From NCBI RefSeq assembly GCF_008831285.2, contig NC_045140.1, positions 23,888,131 through 23,952,130 of the forward strand: a stretch of DNA of 64,000 bases, written 5' to 3'. The first letter of the stretch is position 1; every line of letters starts with the position of its first letter. The stretch comes from Nymphaea colorata (Eukaryota; Streptophyta; Magnoliopsida; Nymphaeales; Nymphaeaceae). Below the pieces are notes generated by a model. It was not told where the DNA came from, made no database searches, and was given only the letters and a program-made list of their open reading frames with translations. This document shows, one piece after another, positions 48,201 through 60,861 of this stretch. The position numbers and the translations under genes were made by a program.

Positions 48201-50832
48201 TTCTTACAACTTGTAAGCCAAAAGCTATTCGCTATTTCCTTTTACTACCAGAGAAAAATTTTAGATGCCAAAAAGATGCTTTCTTCTTTATTCTTTCTGA
48301 AATTTATTTGTCGATCAATAATTCAAAAAAGTTTCCAAGGGAATATGCCGCAGGTGGTGCTGCAATGCAAGGTTGAATGTCAGTGGTCAACCTAACCACC
48401 GCTACCATTGAGTAACATATTCAATTATTCTATCAAACTTTTGAAAGGAATGAAGGAAAGGCCGGTGCATTATTATCTTCTAATAATAGTCCATTAAACT
48501 TAAATACAGGACGCCTGCAACATCTACCCAACTGATTAGGTGGGTTGAACTAAGGCCCTAAAGTTGAAAAATATCAAAATCTTGACATATAAGTATGTAC
48601 ATTGTTAGGTAAGAAACATTATCATGGATTGAGAAGGTAAGTGTGTGGAGGAGTTTGATTTTTATAATTACTAATCAGAGTTTGACACCAGGTAACTGAA
48701 TTTGGTTAAAAAATTTCTAGCGTTGAGGTTTGTGGTCAAAGAAAGGTTAATTTCACATTGAAGAAGAATTAAACCAACATTTTTCTGAGGTTGGTGGCCG
48801 TCTGACACAACCATCAAAAAAGCTATTGCAGAAAGGGACGCTTATCGCTTGACAAATGTAAAAACTCACTCAAGATTAAAAGAGAAAATCCATTCAATTG
48901 CCTGTCTATTATCATATACTCATCGATTCAAGTAAGAGAAAGGAGGCCTTTGAAATCAAGACATGCTTTTCTTTCCATTATTTTACCATAAGGTAAATCT
49001 CCATCCATAATATTCTTCTCGAAAAAAATACTGGTGGTATTGCTCATCATCAAAAGAACAATGATAAATATAGAAGATGACAGATTCATGTCGGAATATG
49101 ATAAAGATTCAAAACTCCAACTTGCAGCATGATGGGCGAGTCGTCTCCTAGACTTTGTGAGGAGAGAAAAGCTAAAAAAAGATAGATACCAAATTACTGG
49201 TTTCTGTTGTCCTCATATGCTTTTCATGAGATGACAGACGCAACCAAAAATCTGACCATTTTGTTGCAGCTTGGTCCCTTATCTGTTCTTGGTCCCAAAA
49301 GATCTGAGCAGAAACGACTTCAACCCCATTGCCCAAAACTTTCCATTTTCCTTTACACCAACAAGAAAATTTGTGCATTTTTTGAGTTTGTGGTGATGAA
49401 TAACCTTCCAACGCATTGAATCGGACATGACACAGTCGAAAGCCGTGGAGTTTCTCCATGCCAATAACTGTCTCTGCATCACCAACCACAGAAAATTTCG
49501 ATGAAAGAGAAATGAGAAATCTAGAGAGAGGAGGAAAGAAGGAAAGTAGGGAGAAAGTTTATGATCCATTCATATGATATTCCAGAGATTGAAGCCATCG
49601 ACGTAAGCCTACTTGCGAGGAATCAAGGTCGACGGTTCAGAGAAGGTTTTCTTCTCCTTTTTCGGCCTTTATTCCACACCAGAAAGACCATCTTGGGGCC
49701 CCCAAACCCTCTTTCTTTGTCAACTTTTTCTGCGAAATTACTCTAACATCCTTTGTGGTGTGAAACAGGAATGGAGTTGGGAATTTGTTGTTATTATCTT
49801 TCAAGTAACATCGTTTGTGGTATGAACCAGGAGTGGAGCAGGTCGAATGCAGTATGCAATTTTGATCATTGTTTGCAACACCCAATTTGACATACTACAC
49901 CTTCAATTTGTTAAGAGCTTTGGTATAAGAAGTACATTTTGGATCAATTTTTTACATGTAAAACATGTTTCTCGTAATTCATTGGTGAGAATAAGTACTT
50001 GAACAATATCCTTTTGCTAAAGTAATGATTTCTTGTGAACATGAAATTTTTGGGCTATTGATCTTCAAACATTATTGGAAAATCTATCTTCAAATCCACC
50101 AAATTTTTGCGTAACTTGTTATCAAGCGAAGTGATTTTTCGCTTTTGCATGCAAGTTGGCAATTTGTGAGCCAACCTTCGTTAATGCTACCAATGAAAAT
50201 TTGACAAGACGCATGTCTTAGTCTCAGCCATATTTGATTCCCACCCGTCCCTAGAACTTTCTTTTAAAACTCATAATTAATAAGGCAACTTCTTGCGGCC
50301 ATAGAAATTTCCACATGTGATGAAAGATTCAATCGAGCGTTGCAAAAACTTAAATATGGTTTCTTGTAACTTTGATTTTCTAATCAAACATAACCAAATC
50401 CAAAACTTAAAAAAAAAATGTAGTAAAAAGACGCCAATATTTGCTAAAATGAGTGCTAGTTTTAAATCATCTTAGAACAATGTGTGTGTGTGTGTGTTTT
50501 GTGCGGGCACGTGAGTGGTAGGTATGAGATCCATAAAGTTTCTGTGGTTGTTTGGCAATACCACAGTTTTTAACTGTTCTATCAATCTGCTTCAATGATT
50601 AAGACGGTTCATAAAATATTGTGTTATATAGAACAGTAACAAATTGTTACTGTTGCCAAATCACCTCTAATTTTGTCAGTTAAAAAAAATGTAAATTAAT
50701 ATTATGCGACTAAAATGCACTCTTTTATTTTGTTTTTACTGACCATCTATATGAACTAAATCAATAGCCAAGATCAGTGACAGCGCCAAATATACATAGC
50801 TGACGAGTACTCACCATATTTTTGAGAGACAT

Positions 50833-50835
<3 letters not shown>

Positions 50836-50865
<30 letters not shown>
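50836..50865. repeat. (AT)n microsatellite
   Basis: A run of about 15 AT units in intergenic DNA. Confidence 0.9.
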
Positions 50866-50868
<3 letters not shown>

Positions 50869-52310
50869 AAAGTTTGTCGTAAATTAATATGTAAAGAAAG
50901 GAAATTTATTCAACTGTATGAGCAATTGCCCACACATGCTCACATGTAGCTCGGGGCCTCAGGTAAGATCGTTGATGATGAATGTAACAATTCAGGGTGA
51001 ACATTGGTGAATATATTATTTTCGAGACGAGGTTTTGATGGGAATTTCTGAAGAAGGAAATGATGAGCGCTCTTTCCGCTAGCAAATTAATCATTGACAT
51101 GTTCGAGTTATTTTGATCGGCTATGTTGTGGCAGCATTTTCCAGGAAGAAATGAAGGTGGAACTTCCATTGAGTTTCATGGAAAATGCTTTCCCACCGCG
51201 TGAGAAAATTAAGCCCTTTTTTTAAAGTTTAATTAATTGCATTGCATGAGAAGAAACAGGGAACATGGTGATTAGGAATGCCAATGATGCAGATATGAAA
51301 CGTGGGGTAGGGGTTTGCTATTCGAAACTGAAAAATATTATATTTTCATACACATGATCTGAATTTATATTAGGTGTAAAATTCGGATATGGTTTTGCAT
51401 TTTTTTATATTTCAATTTGAATATAAGTTCAAGTTAAATTAATAAAAGTTTTAGTGAGATATGATAATAGTTATATCTTATTTAAATTTGACATCCCTGG
51501 ATTGACTTTAGTACGGCTCTTGAGATGACAAACAATGAGATTAAGGATGGAACCGCAGCCTTACATGTCATTATACGTCAATGGATCTCAAAGATATATT
51601 TACTGTATCGTGTTAAGATATGTGGAACTTTTTATCAGAGTTTGGATGGATAAATTATTCATGTCTTTCACAGCATACAACCACATTTGTGGGATGCAAT
51701 GCATTAAATGGTTGTGATTGAATGGAACTCAAGATATTGTGGAAATTCAAACATATATATGTGTGTGAAAAATAAATGGTAATTCTAGTTTTTCAAAGTC
51801 ACTCGTCGTTTAATCAGGTGAACAGTTAAGAGAAAGACAATCAGAAAAAGATAATGAACATTTTCATCATTAGTATTAATTACTATATTTTTTTATTTTT
51901 TTCTCTCAACCATCCATCTTTATTAAATGGATGACCTGGTTAGGTGGCTGGATATATATATATATGTATATAGTAGGAGTTGAATGGCTCGAGAAGTCAA
52001 TAATCCATATTTTTTTATGTTTCTAAGTTTTGAATATTAAATTTCTCATGGATAAACATAATTATCTCATGCTTTGGATGGTGGTAAGAGGGAAATGTGA
52101 GGATGTTGAGTTGAAGGTCTTAAACTAAGTCCCAAATTAGTCATTTTATTTTTGAATTACTTGCTGCTTCAGGGACAACTTTGACTTGGATTGTATATCA
52201 TATCAATTTCAGTAAAAAAAAATCCAAGCAAGCAGATGGAAGGGTGGTAGGTTCTCTTGACCAACCCTCATAAGTGACGTAGGTGACTCTTAATAGCCCT
52301 ACTAATCATT

Positions 52311-52312
<2 letters not shown>

Positions 52313-52340
<28 letters not shown>
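52313..52340. repeat. (AT)n microsatellite
   Basis: A run of about 14 AT units in intergenic DNA. Confidence 0.9.
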
Positions 52341-52345
<5 letters not shown>

Positions 52346-53400
52346 GGAGAGAGGAAAAAAACTGTAAGCATAAAATTCGATTGGTGCCTTTCTTTGTTAA
52401 ATAGTTTCAAGCAATTATTCAACAATAAATTTGTAGGATTAAATTCTCTCTTTCTCTCTCCCTCCCACTCTTTTATATTTATACGTGTAAAAGAAAACCA
52501 ACAACCTTTGCATATATTAAATAATTCATTTTAACCAATGAAGGTTAGTGCAATAAACTTAGTTGTTAGCTAAAAATAAGTTGTCTATAATATAAAATTA
52601 TTGACTTTGAAACGCATGGCATGGGGCCACTGTTCTGCCCCTTCCTTTGGATAAACCCAAAATGTCAACTTGTTTTAGTCAAACATAGAACACGTTTTTA
52701 TGCTTTAACTGGAGAGTCATCAAACGATAAAAAAGGACGCGGGAACGGAAAGCGTCACCTTACCACCTTTTCAAAATTGTAAGACTTTCATGAACAAAGT
52801 TTACTATATTAGAATTAAAAGAAAAAAAAAAAAAAAACCTTTTTGTTTTTAGTTTTTTCACTTTCTTCCTTTTTGATTTTCATAAAAAACTCTTTTCATT
52901 TTAGATGGAAATCAATTTATGGATGCTGGTGATTAATTTGTGCTTTTTTACATAATAAGCAAAAAAAAATTGGGGACCGTTGGTGCTTTGTTTGAGAGAC
53001 ACTTGACAAGGAAAAGTAAAGTAGATGGACAAAGAATAGGGGCAAAAAGGTAATTGAGAAAGATCCGGTGGCCTGCCCGGGGCTTGGTGTGTTCACACCG
53101 AGAAAAGATCTCACACTGACATCATCAGCCCGTCGTGGCCACGCTTTCGTGTTTGTGGGCAGAGGAAATATCTAGAAAGAGTGCCCCTCGCCTGCCCTTC
53201 TTGGTCTTCCTGCACTGAACGTATTACAAAGGAGAAAAATACATTAATAAATATCTTGTCTTGCAAAAAGGAGGAGAGCAGGGAAAGGGGGAGGTGTTCT
53301 GATAAATATTATATCTGCCGAGGCGTTTCTTTTCCGGATTCCATCTTGGTCTTCTTTTTTTTCTTTTATTTGTTTTTCTGGAGAGTCTTCTGCAATAATA

Positions 53401-56182
53401 ATGTGTGTGAAGGACGGGGAGAATATGGCGGACAGAATGGGACTGAATGAGGAATTTGGGAGGACTCCGAGCGACTTGTCTTCTTTGGTGAAGAGCCCTG
53501 TAAGTTTTTGGCATCTCTTGTTTTTCTTTCTCCTGATGCTTTTGCTTCGTGGTTCTTTTTTTTGGTGGGTTCCTTTTATCTTCTTCTTGTTTTTCCATTT
53601 TGGTGGAAATGGCCGTGTTTCGTGGATGTTTCCGAATGTGGGTATGTCTTGCTTTGAGAAATTAGGTGATCTATCTTTAGATCTCCTCTCTTTTGTTACT
53701 TGGGGGTTTCTGCTTCCTTCCTCTGGTGGCTAGGCTCTCCTTTGGACTGTTTTATTCACTCCTGCATTCATTGGTTTTCCTGTTTGTGAGAATGGTATTT
53801 CCTTTCCTTTTTAGTCCACCTCGTGTTATGTGTTGATTCAGTCCAATAGGAGAAAGATCAGAAGATGCTTGCGTTTAAGACCTGAAAAATGTCAGGTTGA
53901 TCAAAAAATTGGATTTCCTGTACGTTTCAGTATGATTACAATTTGTGATTATGGAGGCACTGTTCAGCTCAATGGGCAATCTGCCCCCTCCTGAATTGAG
54001 GGAGCGGGGGACCATTTGCTCTTTCTTTCTCCCACTCTCTCTCTCTATATATACATATATATATATTTTGGAGAAGCAGTACCCTGCTACTTCTGCTCTC
54101 CTTCATGTTTGCCATTCCCAGATTGGCGCTCACCTTTGGTTTCTCAGTTTTAGTGCCCTGCGAGGAGGAGTTGGAAGATTGGCACTTACAACCGTACCTT
54201 AGTTGCAGAACTGTGAATGGTTTCATGAAGTTCTTGCGAGTGCTGGAATGTTAAAGATTCTGCAAAATATTTCTAGTTTTCGACAATATAAATAAGTCTT
54301 ACGATGCGTGAGATTTTTGGCAATGTGTCTTCCTTGTCTTTCTTTTGACAAACTGCTATTTCGCTTTACTACACTGGGAAGTCATCTGATCATGCGATCG
54401 GCATTGCGATCGACATAGAGGAGTATTTACTACAATATGTATTTGCGTTGCCATTTTCTAATCTTATATTCTGATTGATTTCAGTTGCTTGGATGTTTTT
54501 TTTTTTCCCTGTTAGCTGGACAGCATATCTGAGAACGCAGTGGCTATGGAAAAGAAACATGACCATCCTGCCGTCTTCATTCCAGCCATTCGATCTGGTG
54601 AATGGTCTGATATCGGCAAACGGGTACAGATGGAAGATACTCATATTTGCATAGCTGATCTTGCCAAGAAGTTTGGGTTTGCTATCTTGGATGGACAGAC
54701 CGTTTCATTTTATGGCGTAAGTGACAAAGAACTCTTATGCTAGTATATTGAGAGAATACCAAAGGGTATCTTCTTGGTACCAACTAATGCATTATAATCG
54801 AGGTGTTTTTCTGCCCAATGGGGAACATGCGTCTTTGCTATGGAATGCAAGCGTGAAGTATATGGCTGCCGTTAGGAAATTACCACCTATCAGTTTCCTG
54901 AGATCTTCATTTCTCTTGGTAGGCAACGACCTTTTTAACTTTCTTTTCTGTCTGGGGGAGGAAACAAGTAGTCGTCAAGGGGAAACCTTATGCCTGGCTG
55001 CGACCAATTTTGGTGGGTGATTCTCTCTATCAAGCGACATAGCGACCAGAGAGTCTTGTTAGGATCTATTCTTTGTGTATCCTTCGAGCATACCAATCCA
55101 ATTCAGGGAAATTAGATATAGGCCAGCAGAACTAAAATCATTTTCTTTTTCTCCCCTTCTGCATCTCAGGTGTTTGATGGGCATGAGGGCAAAGATGCTG
55201 CGCATTTTGTTCGAGACAATCTGCCTCGTGTGATTGTGGAGGATGCTGATTTCCCACTGGAACTTGAGAAAGTGGTGACTAGGTCTTACATGCAAACTGA
55301 TGCTGCATTTGCAGAGCAATGTTCCAAGCAGTCGGCTTTATCTTCCGGCACAACTGCACTTACTGCCATGATATTCGGAAGGTGGGTTGCTACCACTTTT
55401 TGGTATTTCATACAAATAATCTGAACTCACGGAACTCGTGAGCATGGAGAAGCATTTATTTACATGCAAATGCTCCTGCATGGCTCTGTGAGTCGCACAA
55501 CTGAGTTCATCAAATTATGCACTTTTATATAAAACAGGGGCTACACTTTCCGATTTCCATTTCATCACGTAACCAATTCAGCTATCAATAACAGGTCTCT
55601 ACTGGTAGCGAATGCTGGGGATTGTCGTGCAGTTCTATCTCGACTAGGCGCAGCAGTAGAAATGTCCAGGGACCACCGGCCCTGTTGCATTAAGGAAAGA
55701 AAACGAATAGAATCTCTGGGGGGCATATTTCTGAGGGCTACCTAAATGGAAGGTTGGGTATAACCAGAGCTCTCGGAGATTGGCACATCAAAGGCATGAA
55801 AGACAGAGATGGTGGCCAAGGGGGTCCCCTGAGCGCAGAGCCTGAACTGAAACTGATTACATTGACGAAGGATGACGAGTTCCTGATAATCGGGAGTGAT
55901 GGAGTTTGGGAGTCCTTCACAAGTCAAAATGCTGTAGATTTTGCTAGGAGGCGACTTCAAGAGCACAACGATGTGAAGCAGTGCTGCAAGGAGCTGGTCG
56001 AGGAGGCAATAAAAAGGGGTTCAGATGACAATCTCACAGTGGTCATGGTTTGCTTTCAAGCAGAGCCCCCTGTCCAGAACGTCATTCGCAGACCAAGAGG
56101 AGTAAGAAGAAGCATATCTGCCGAGGGGCTAAGTGCTCTCAACCAGATTCTTACCACACAATTTCCGCAGAGCAATCCATAG
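53401..56182 (+). pseudogene. PP2C-type Ser/Thr protein phosphatase gene with a one-base frame break in exon 4
   Basis: PP2Cs are Mg/Mn-dependent phosphatases that switch off kinase signalling. This one resembles the plant PP2C27/PP2C49 kind rather than the ABA co-receptors. Exons: 53401..53499, 54516..54716, 55170..55381, 55595..56182, with good GT-AG ends and matching phases, about 366 residues if the frame is mended. Motifs in order: FIPAIRSGEWSDIGKRVQMEDTH (first metal-binding Glu-Asp), VFDGH (metal Asp), LSSGTTAL, LLVANAGDCRAVL, SRDHRP, LGITRALGDW, LIIGSDGVWE and DDNLTVV (last metal Asp), so the catalytic set is present. The usual Gly after DGHx is Glu here (DGHEG). The frame breaks at a run of six Gs (55718-55723): KERKRIESLGG is in one frame and HISEGYLNG in the next, so one more G would restore it. 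With all else intact, a sequence error is as likely as a real mutation. Stop TAG 56180-56182. Confidence 0.85.
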
Positions 56183-59100
56183 ATTCGGGCCAAGAAATAG
56201 GCAGACCGGCAGAGAGGAGCTCTCACAGCTCAAACATCAAAACCGAGAAACAAAAGGGTGCATCCAGCTCCTGTTTATTTTTCATTGTTCAACACATTGG
56301 ATGTGTACATATATTTGTTGTAATTAAATGTAGTCCCTTGGAGATGGTAACTCATAACTGGCATGTTTTGAGAGTGAAAAAATTTTGACATAAATATTTG
56401 AGGTTACGCATGCCTTACAGTAGAATTTTGTCATAAATCCTTGTAGGTGTATGCTTGTAGGTGTACTTTGCATCTGTGCTGCATCGGCATGTGTTGAAGA
56501 GAAAGACCCATAGATGCCTGTTACACTGGAAATTGATAAAATTAGAGTCGCTGCCATTAAAGTTAAACCAAGTACAGAAGCCATTCTTTTCTGCTCCCAA
56601 AAGGAAAAGTGCGGAACCATTTAACTGTAATCGAGTGATTAGACAGGGACGTCGTGTATCATGGTACGACGAGTTTCCTGATGACTTACGACGAAAATGT
56701 ACGTTCATTGTTGAGAGAAGTGATCATTATCCTAGACGGAATTCATGGAGTCCGTCAGGTTTGGTAATCTACGAAGCAGTGGATGTCTCTCTCTCGAAAA
56801 AAAAAGTACAAAACAAAAACTTCCAGAAATTGTGCAGCATCTCAATGGACGGTAGGCCAGGCCATTCATGTCTTTGTGGAACATGAGAAACTTTAACCTC
56901 AAATCCTTTCCCAGTTTTTACCAGTTTTCTGCAAAAAAAAAAAAAAAGTGCAATTCGAGGACACAAGGCCTTTTTTTCTGCAACTTCTTGGGTACTGTTT
57001 TCTCCTTTTCGAGTCACTCTTAGTCTCTTCCTAGGTTGGGCATTTCGTAGCTTCTTCCGTTGTCAACGGTGACTTGCCTGATCGTATATGATCATAGTCG
57101 ACAGTCTGCTAATGGTGGATGACATTATACACGAAAAGCAGCAAATGCAACTGGAGATTGGACTCTACGAGATCCAAATTTTGTAGGGCTTACATGAAGC
57201 AAGAGCTAAGTTGCTATCTCGTTTTGACAATTACAGCACCCCAGAAACCAACTCAGAGTGGCAAGGCTTCGTAAGCCAAATAAAGCCTGGGCTTCGCAGC
57301 GGCCGTCGTCAACCAACTACAAACTAATCACTGCAAAGATATGAAATACAATGGAACAAATTATGATCTTATAATCTAGAGTTGGATGGCAACATTTCCA
57401 AGTGTGAATAATTTGAAGGTCGGGTAACATCGCAAGGCACTCAGCACCATAGACATAGTTTCTACACTACAAGCTCCATCATCCGAATTCAACGTAGGGC
57501 AAAGGTCCAGCGGATGAGTTAGCAAAAGGGCCACACTTTGCATTCTGCCTTCGGCAATAAGTTGCCTCCATAAGACTCAAATTCATGATGTCTCACACAC
57601 ACGAGTACGTTACAGTTCAGTGAACTAAGCGGCTAAATCAACTAAGCACCCAAGTGAGCAAACCACCAATCAGCAGCCAAAGTGAATATTTGAGTGTAAA
57701 TCAAGTCATCACCTCCTTCCGTACAAACACCAGAATACATGTCAGAACAATATTGAGATAAACTATGGAGCCAACATATAAACTAAAGTAGGTGCCTCCA
57801 GGGATTGGGCTTACGTCCACGGCAGGCATGAACTAACGGAGACAATTGATGAGACACAAGAAGGCACATTGTCTCTCTCTCTCTCCTTTGCTTTCTCCCC
57901 TACAGGAAGTGCACTGAAAGAACAGTAAGCGTCCAGGAGGGAGAGTGCAGAGAACCTCACTACTCGACTGGATTCAGTTTCAACACTTCTCGCCTTAACA
58001 TATCTCCATTTTGAGGTGTATGCAGATAAGAATGCGCAAGTGCCAATCCAAGGTCAGATGTGGCTCTCCCATGATTATTGGATATTGCTAAAAGTAACTA
58101 AAACCCATATACGCTGCATTTAAGAGAGAGAGTTTGAGCTAAAAGTTCTACATCTCATAATGCTAACTAGATCCAAGCTTTTCATTCAAAACATCTCTGA
58201 ACAGCTTTTGGAAAAGGTTGCATTGACAGGCCTTGTCTTTCAGCATAAAGAAATCTGAAACAACGAGACCATCTTCAACCTACATTTTTTACTAGGCAAC
58301 CAGCATGATCGGGCTAAGCAGGGTAGCCGTTTCGAGAACAAACATGCAAATAAACTTGGAAGGAAGACTTTTTTTCACTGACAAAGATATCTATAATGAA
58401 CTTATCAGCAAATGGACCGATACTAGATTGACTAGGCAAAAGGTATGATTCTCCTCGCACAAATTATTTCATGTTTGCTCAGCATTTCATTATAAAGATT
58501 TTTGGGATTTAGAAATGCCAATCATTAAGGCTCCTAAGAAAATGCTTCCTTCACTTACCCAAAATAGAAGATGAAATTCTGATCACAGTCCCACGAACTT
58601 TAGCAATTTCTGAGCTTCCTGTCCCCAAAAGATTCACTGCAAAACTCACCTTCTTCAATTACTTGTTTGCAAAAGCAAAACCCAGTCGTTCGTAGGTTTT
58701 ATGCAATTCCCATTCTCCGCCTTAGAGGCTCAATTCAAAGTCAGTAAAGTAATGACAATATAGCAATTTTGTAAGGACCAGAGAGCTAGTAGGGATAGAT
58801 AAGACTATAATCGCATTATAAAGAGAAGACAAAAAATAAAACTGTCTACTTTACAATGAAAATGAGAGGTAATCTATGATTCTATGTTGCCCAATACAAG
58901 GCAGGTAAAAATAAAATCACATTATCCTAAGACCTCACCTCCGACCGGGAAATTTACCTGGGGTTGATGATGAATGCCATTGATAGATGACAATTCGAAC
59001 AATTCCTCACCGACCAAACAAGCCACCAAGCAGTCACCAGCCACCTTCAATTGAATGTCCTTGCTTAGGACCAGTAGAAAAATTAGAAAATGTCCAATGC

Positions 59101-60861
59101 ATCAATAAAAATCCACAAGTCATTGCCAATTAGGGCAGGTCAATCTAAAGAGGTTCCAGTGAAAAAGAACAGAGCCAAAAATATGCTGCACATAATCAGC
59201 CGAACACCTTGTGAAAGAGGACTAGTTCCAGACTGAGTTTGGAACCAAAAACAGCATGGTAATATTCAAGGCCAGCATTAAAAAGAAAACAAAATACATG
59301 CATTCTTCTGGTGGAGGGGGGGGGGGGAGAGGAACTTGTACAACAGTCTAATGTGAAACTGGAAAGCTATTTTGATAAGGCTTGACTAGTCTCCAAAATC
59401 ATTTTATGTGCACCTAAAAAAGTTCTCTTCCAAACCCAGCCGTCTGTTTACTACATGGGCTAGATCTCACAAAAGTTAGGTCCTACCTGAGACAGCAGCC
59501 AAAAAAAGAAAGAAAAAAATGTATCTGTCAAAACCTTTTGGTGAACCAACAAACACAACCATTCCAGAACTATGGAATTACTAGATCATAGCCACATCTT
59601 AGTAATTTCCGCTGCAGCCATATCTCTATTATTGCTAGTTAATTAACATGGTACCATCTTAAACAAGTAAATTTTATCCATGGAAGTAAGCATATTCTCT
59701 TCCACTCATTTACATAATTTGAAGCATATTCTCTTCCACTCATTTACATAATTTGACATAATCATGAAATGGCAACATCGTGACAGGTCAAAATCATACA
59801 ACAACTGGTCCATAGACTGTCTGACAACCAGCGATGCTAGTCCACCAAGAGATGGACAATTTATCTTTTAAGTCTTCTTGTATATGTTAAGATCATTCAC
59901 CATCATATATATAACAACAGGTACATACATGCTGTCTGTATAGATATATACAAGGAGAAATGAAATTTTCTTCTTGAATTATGCTTTACATTTAAAGTCC
60001 AGAATCCTTAGCAGATGATGTTATATCAATACATCATCCACAAACTACATTAAATCTTTCAATAATTGGTTCCTTGTTAGAGCATCAACAAATATGGATC
60101 TTCCTTCTATGAGCATGAGGTCAGAGGATGGTGTTGCTATACTGCAGGTAACTGGAACGAACAGATGCCTTGAGCATATAGAACTGAAACTTTTGAAGTA
60201 ATTAATAAGATCCTCTGGTGTACAAAATTAAAATATCCAGAGGAAAATATTCTGACATCCACAATAAAACTGTGACAATGAATGAAAAAGGAAATGAACA
60301 TCATATGAATGAGAAGAATTCACGTAAGGCTGCAAGGTTTGGCTTCCATTTTATATTATATTTCTCTATCATGAGGACTTTAGCTTCGAGTAGTTTCAGC
60401 TTGCAAGCTGCTAGCAATCATTCCTCCTGCTTCCCACTTTTCATTTCTGCAACATAATCAACACAAAAAAAAAGTCATATATCATTTATCAGTTAGAAGG
60501 AAAATGCTAAAGCAGTGATAGATGATCAATGAACCTCAAAATTAAACATTAGCAGATAAATCAAGCATTGAACTTAAAAACAGAAAACAAGAACAAGAAG
60601 CTTCTCATCGCGGTAGTCTGTTATCCTGAAGAAATATATGCCTACTACAAATCTACCGACAGAAAGAAAGGTGCTTTCACCAATGCTGGATACAGAAGCA
60701 GTTTCATTAATTTTGAGCACAATGAACATGTTCTAACTTCTAAGCGTAGGTGGATACAATCACAACAGTCCTTGCATTAGGTAAAACGGCATAACAGAAA
60801 ATGCTCTGGAAAACCAAGATTGAAACATGCAGAGAGGAATGATTACCATCACATATTCATG
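56183..60861. other. Intergenic region between convergent genes; no recognised gene
   Basis: A 141-codon frame at 56461-56886 (+), Lys/Arg-rich, lies just past the phosphatase gene and matches nothing I know. Between about 57.0 and 60.2 kb there are no frames of 60 codons in any of six frames and no domain. A 34-bp unit (agcatattctcttccactca and 14 further bases) is repeated back to back at 59689-59756. Part of this stretch may be the trailer of the transporter gene, read leftward. Confidence 0.45.
59689..59756. repeat. Perfect 34-bp tandem duplication
   Basis: Two adjacent identical copies of a 34-base unit containing catattctcttccactcatt, with no difference visible, so it arose recently by slippage or repair. 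Confidence 0.92.

Larger units (their letters stand above)
45282..53400. other. Long intergenic region without a recognised gene
   Basis: The part up to about 45750 is probably the 3' trailer of the BAG6-like gene. At 45830-46030 there are GGGCC/GGGTC words and an A/T block like other plant repeats. I see an (AAC)n run at 47335-47352, (TG)n near 50480, (AT)n at 50836-50865 and 52313-52340, and a copy of the ttgcccacaca..cacatgt motif near 50925. Frames up to about 118 codons exist (46653, 49172) but none shows a domain or a splice context I trust. Confidence 0.45.

Noticed and set aside
49172-49489. 105-codon - strand frame
   Set aside because: No recognisable domain, no splice or promoter support, overlapped by other chance frames.
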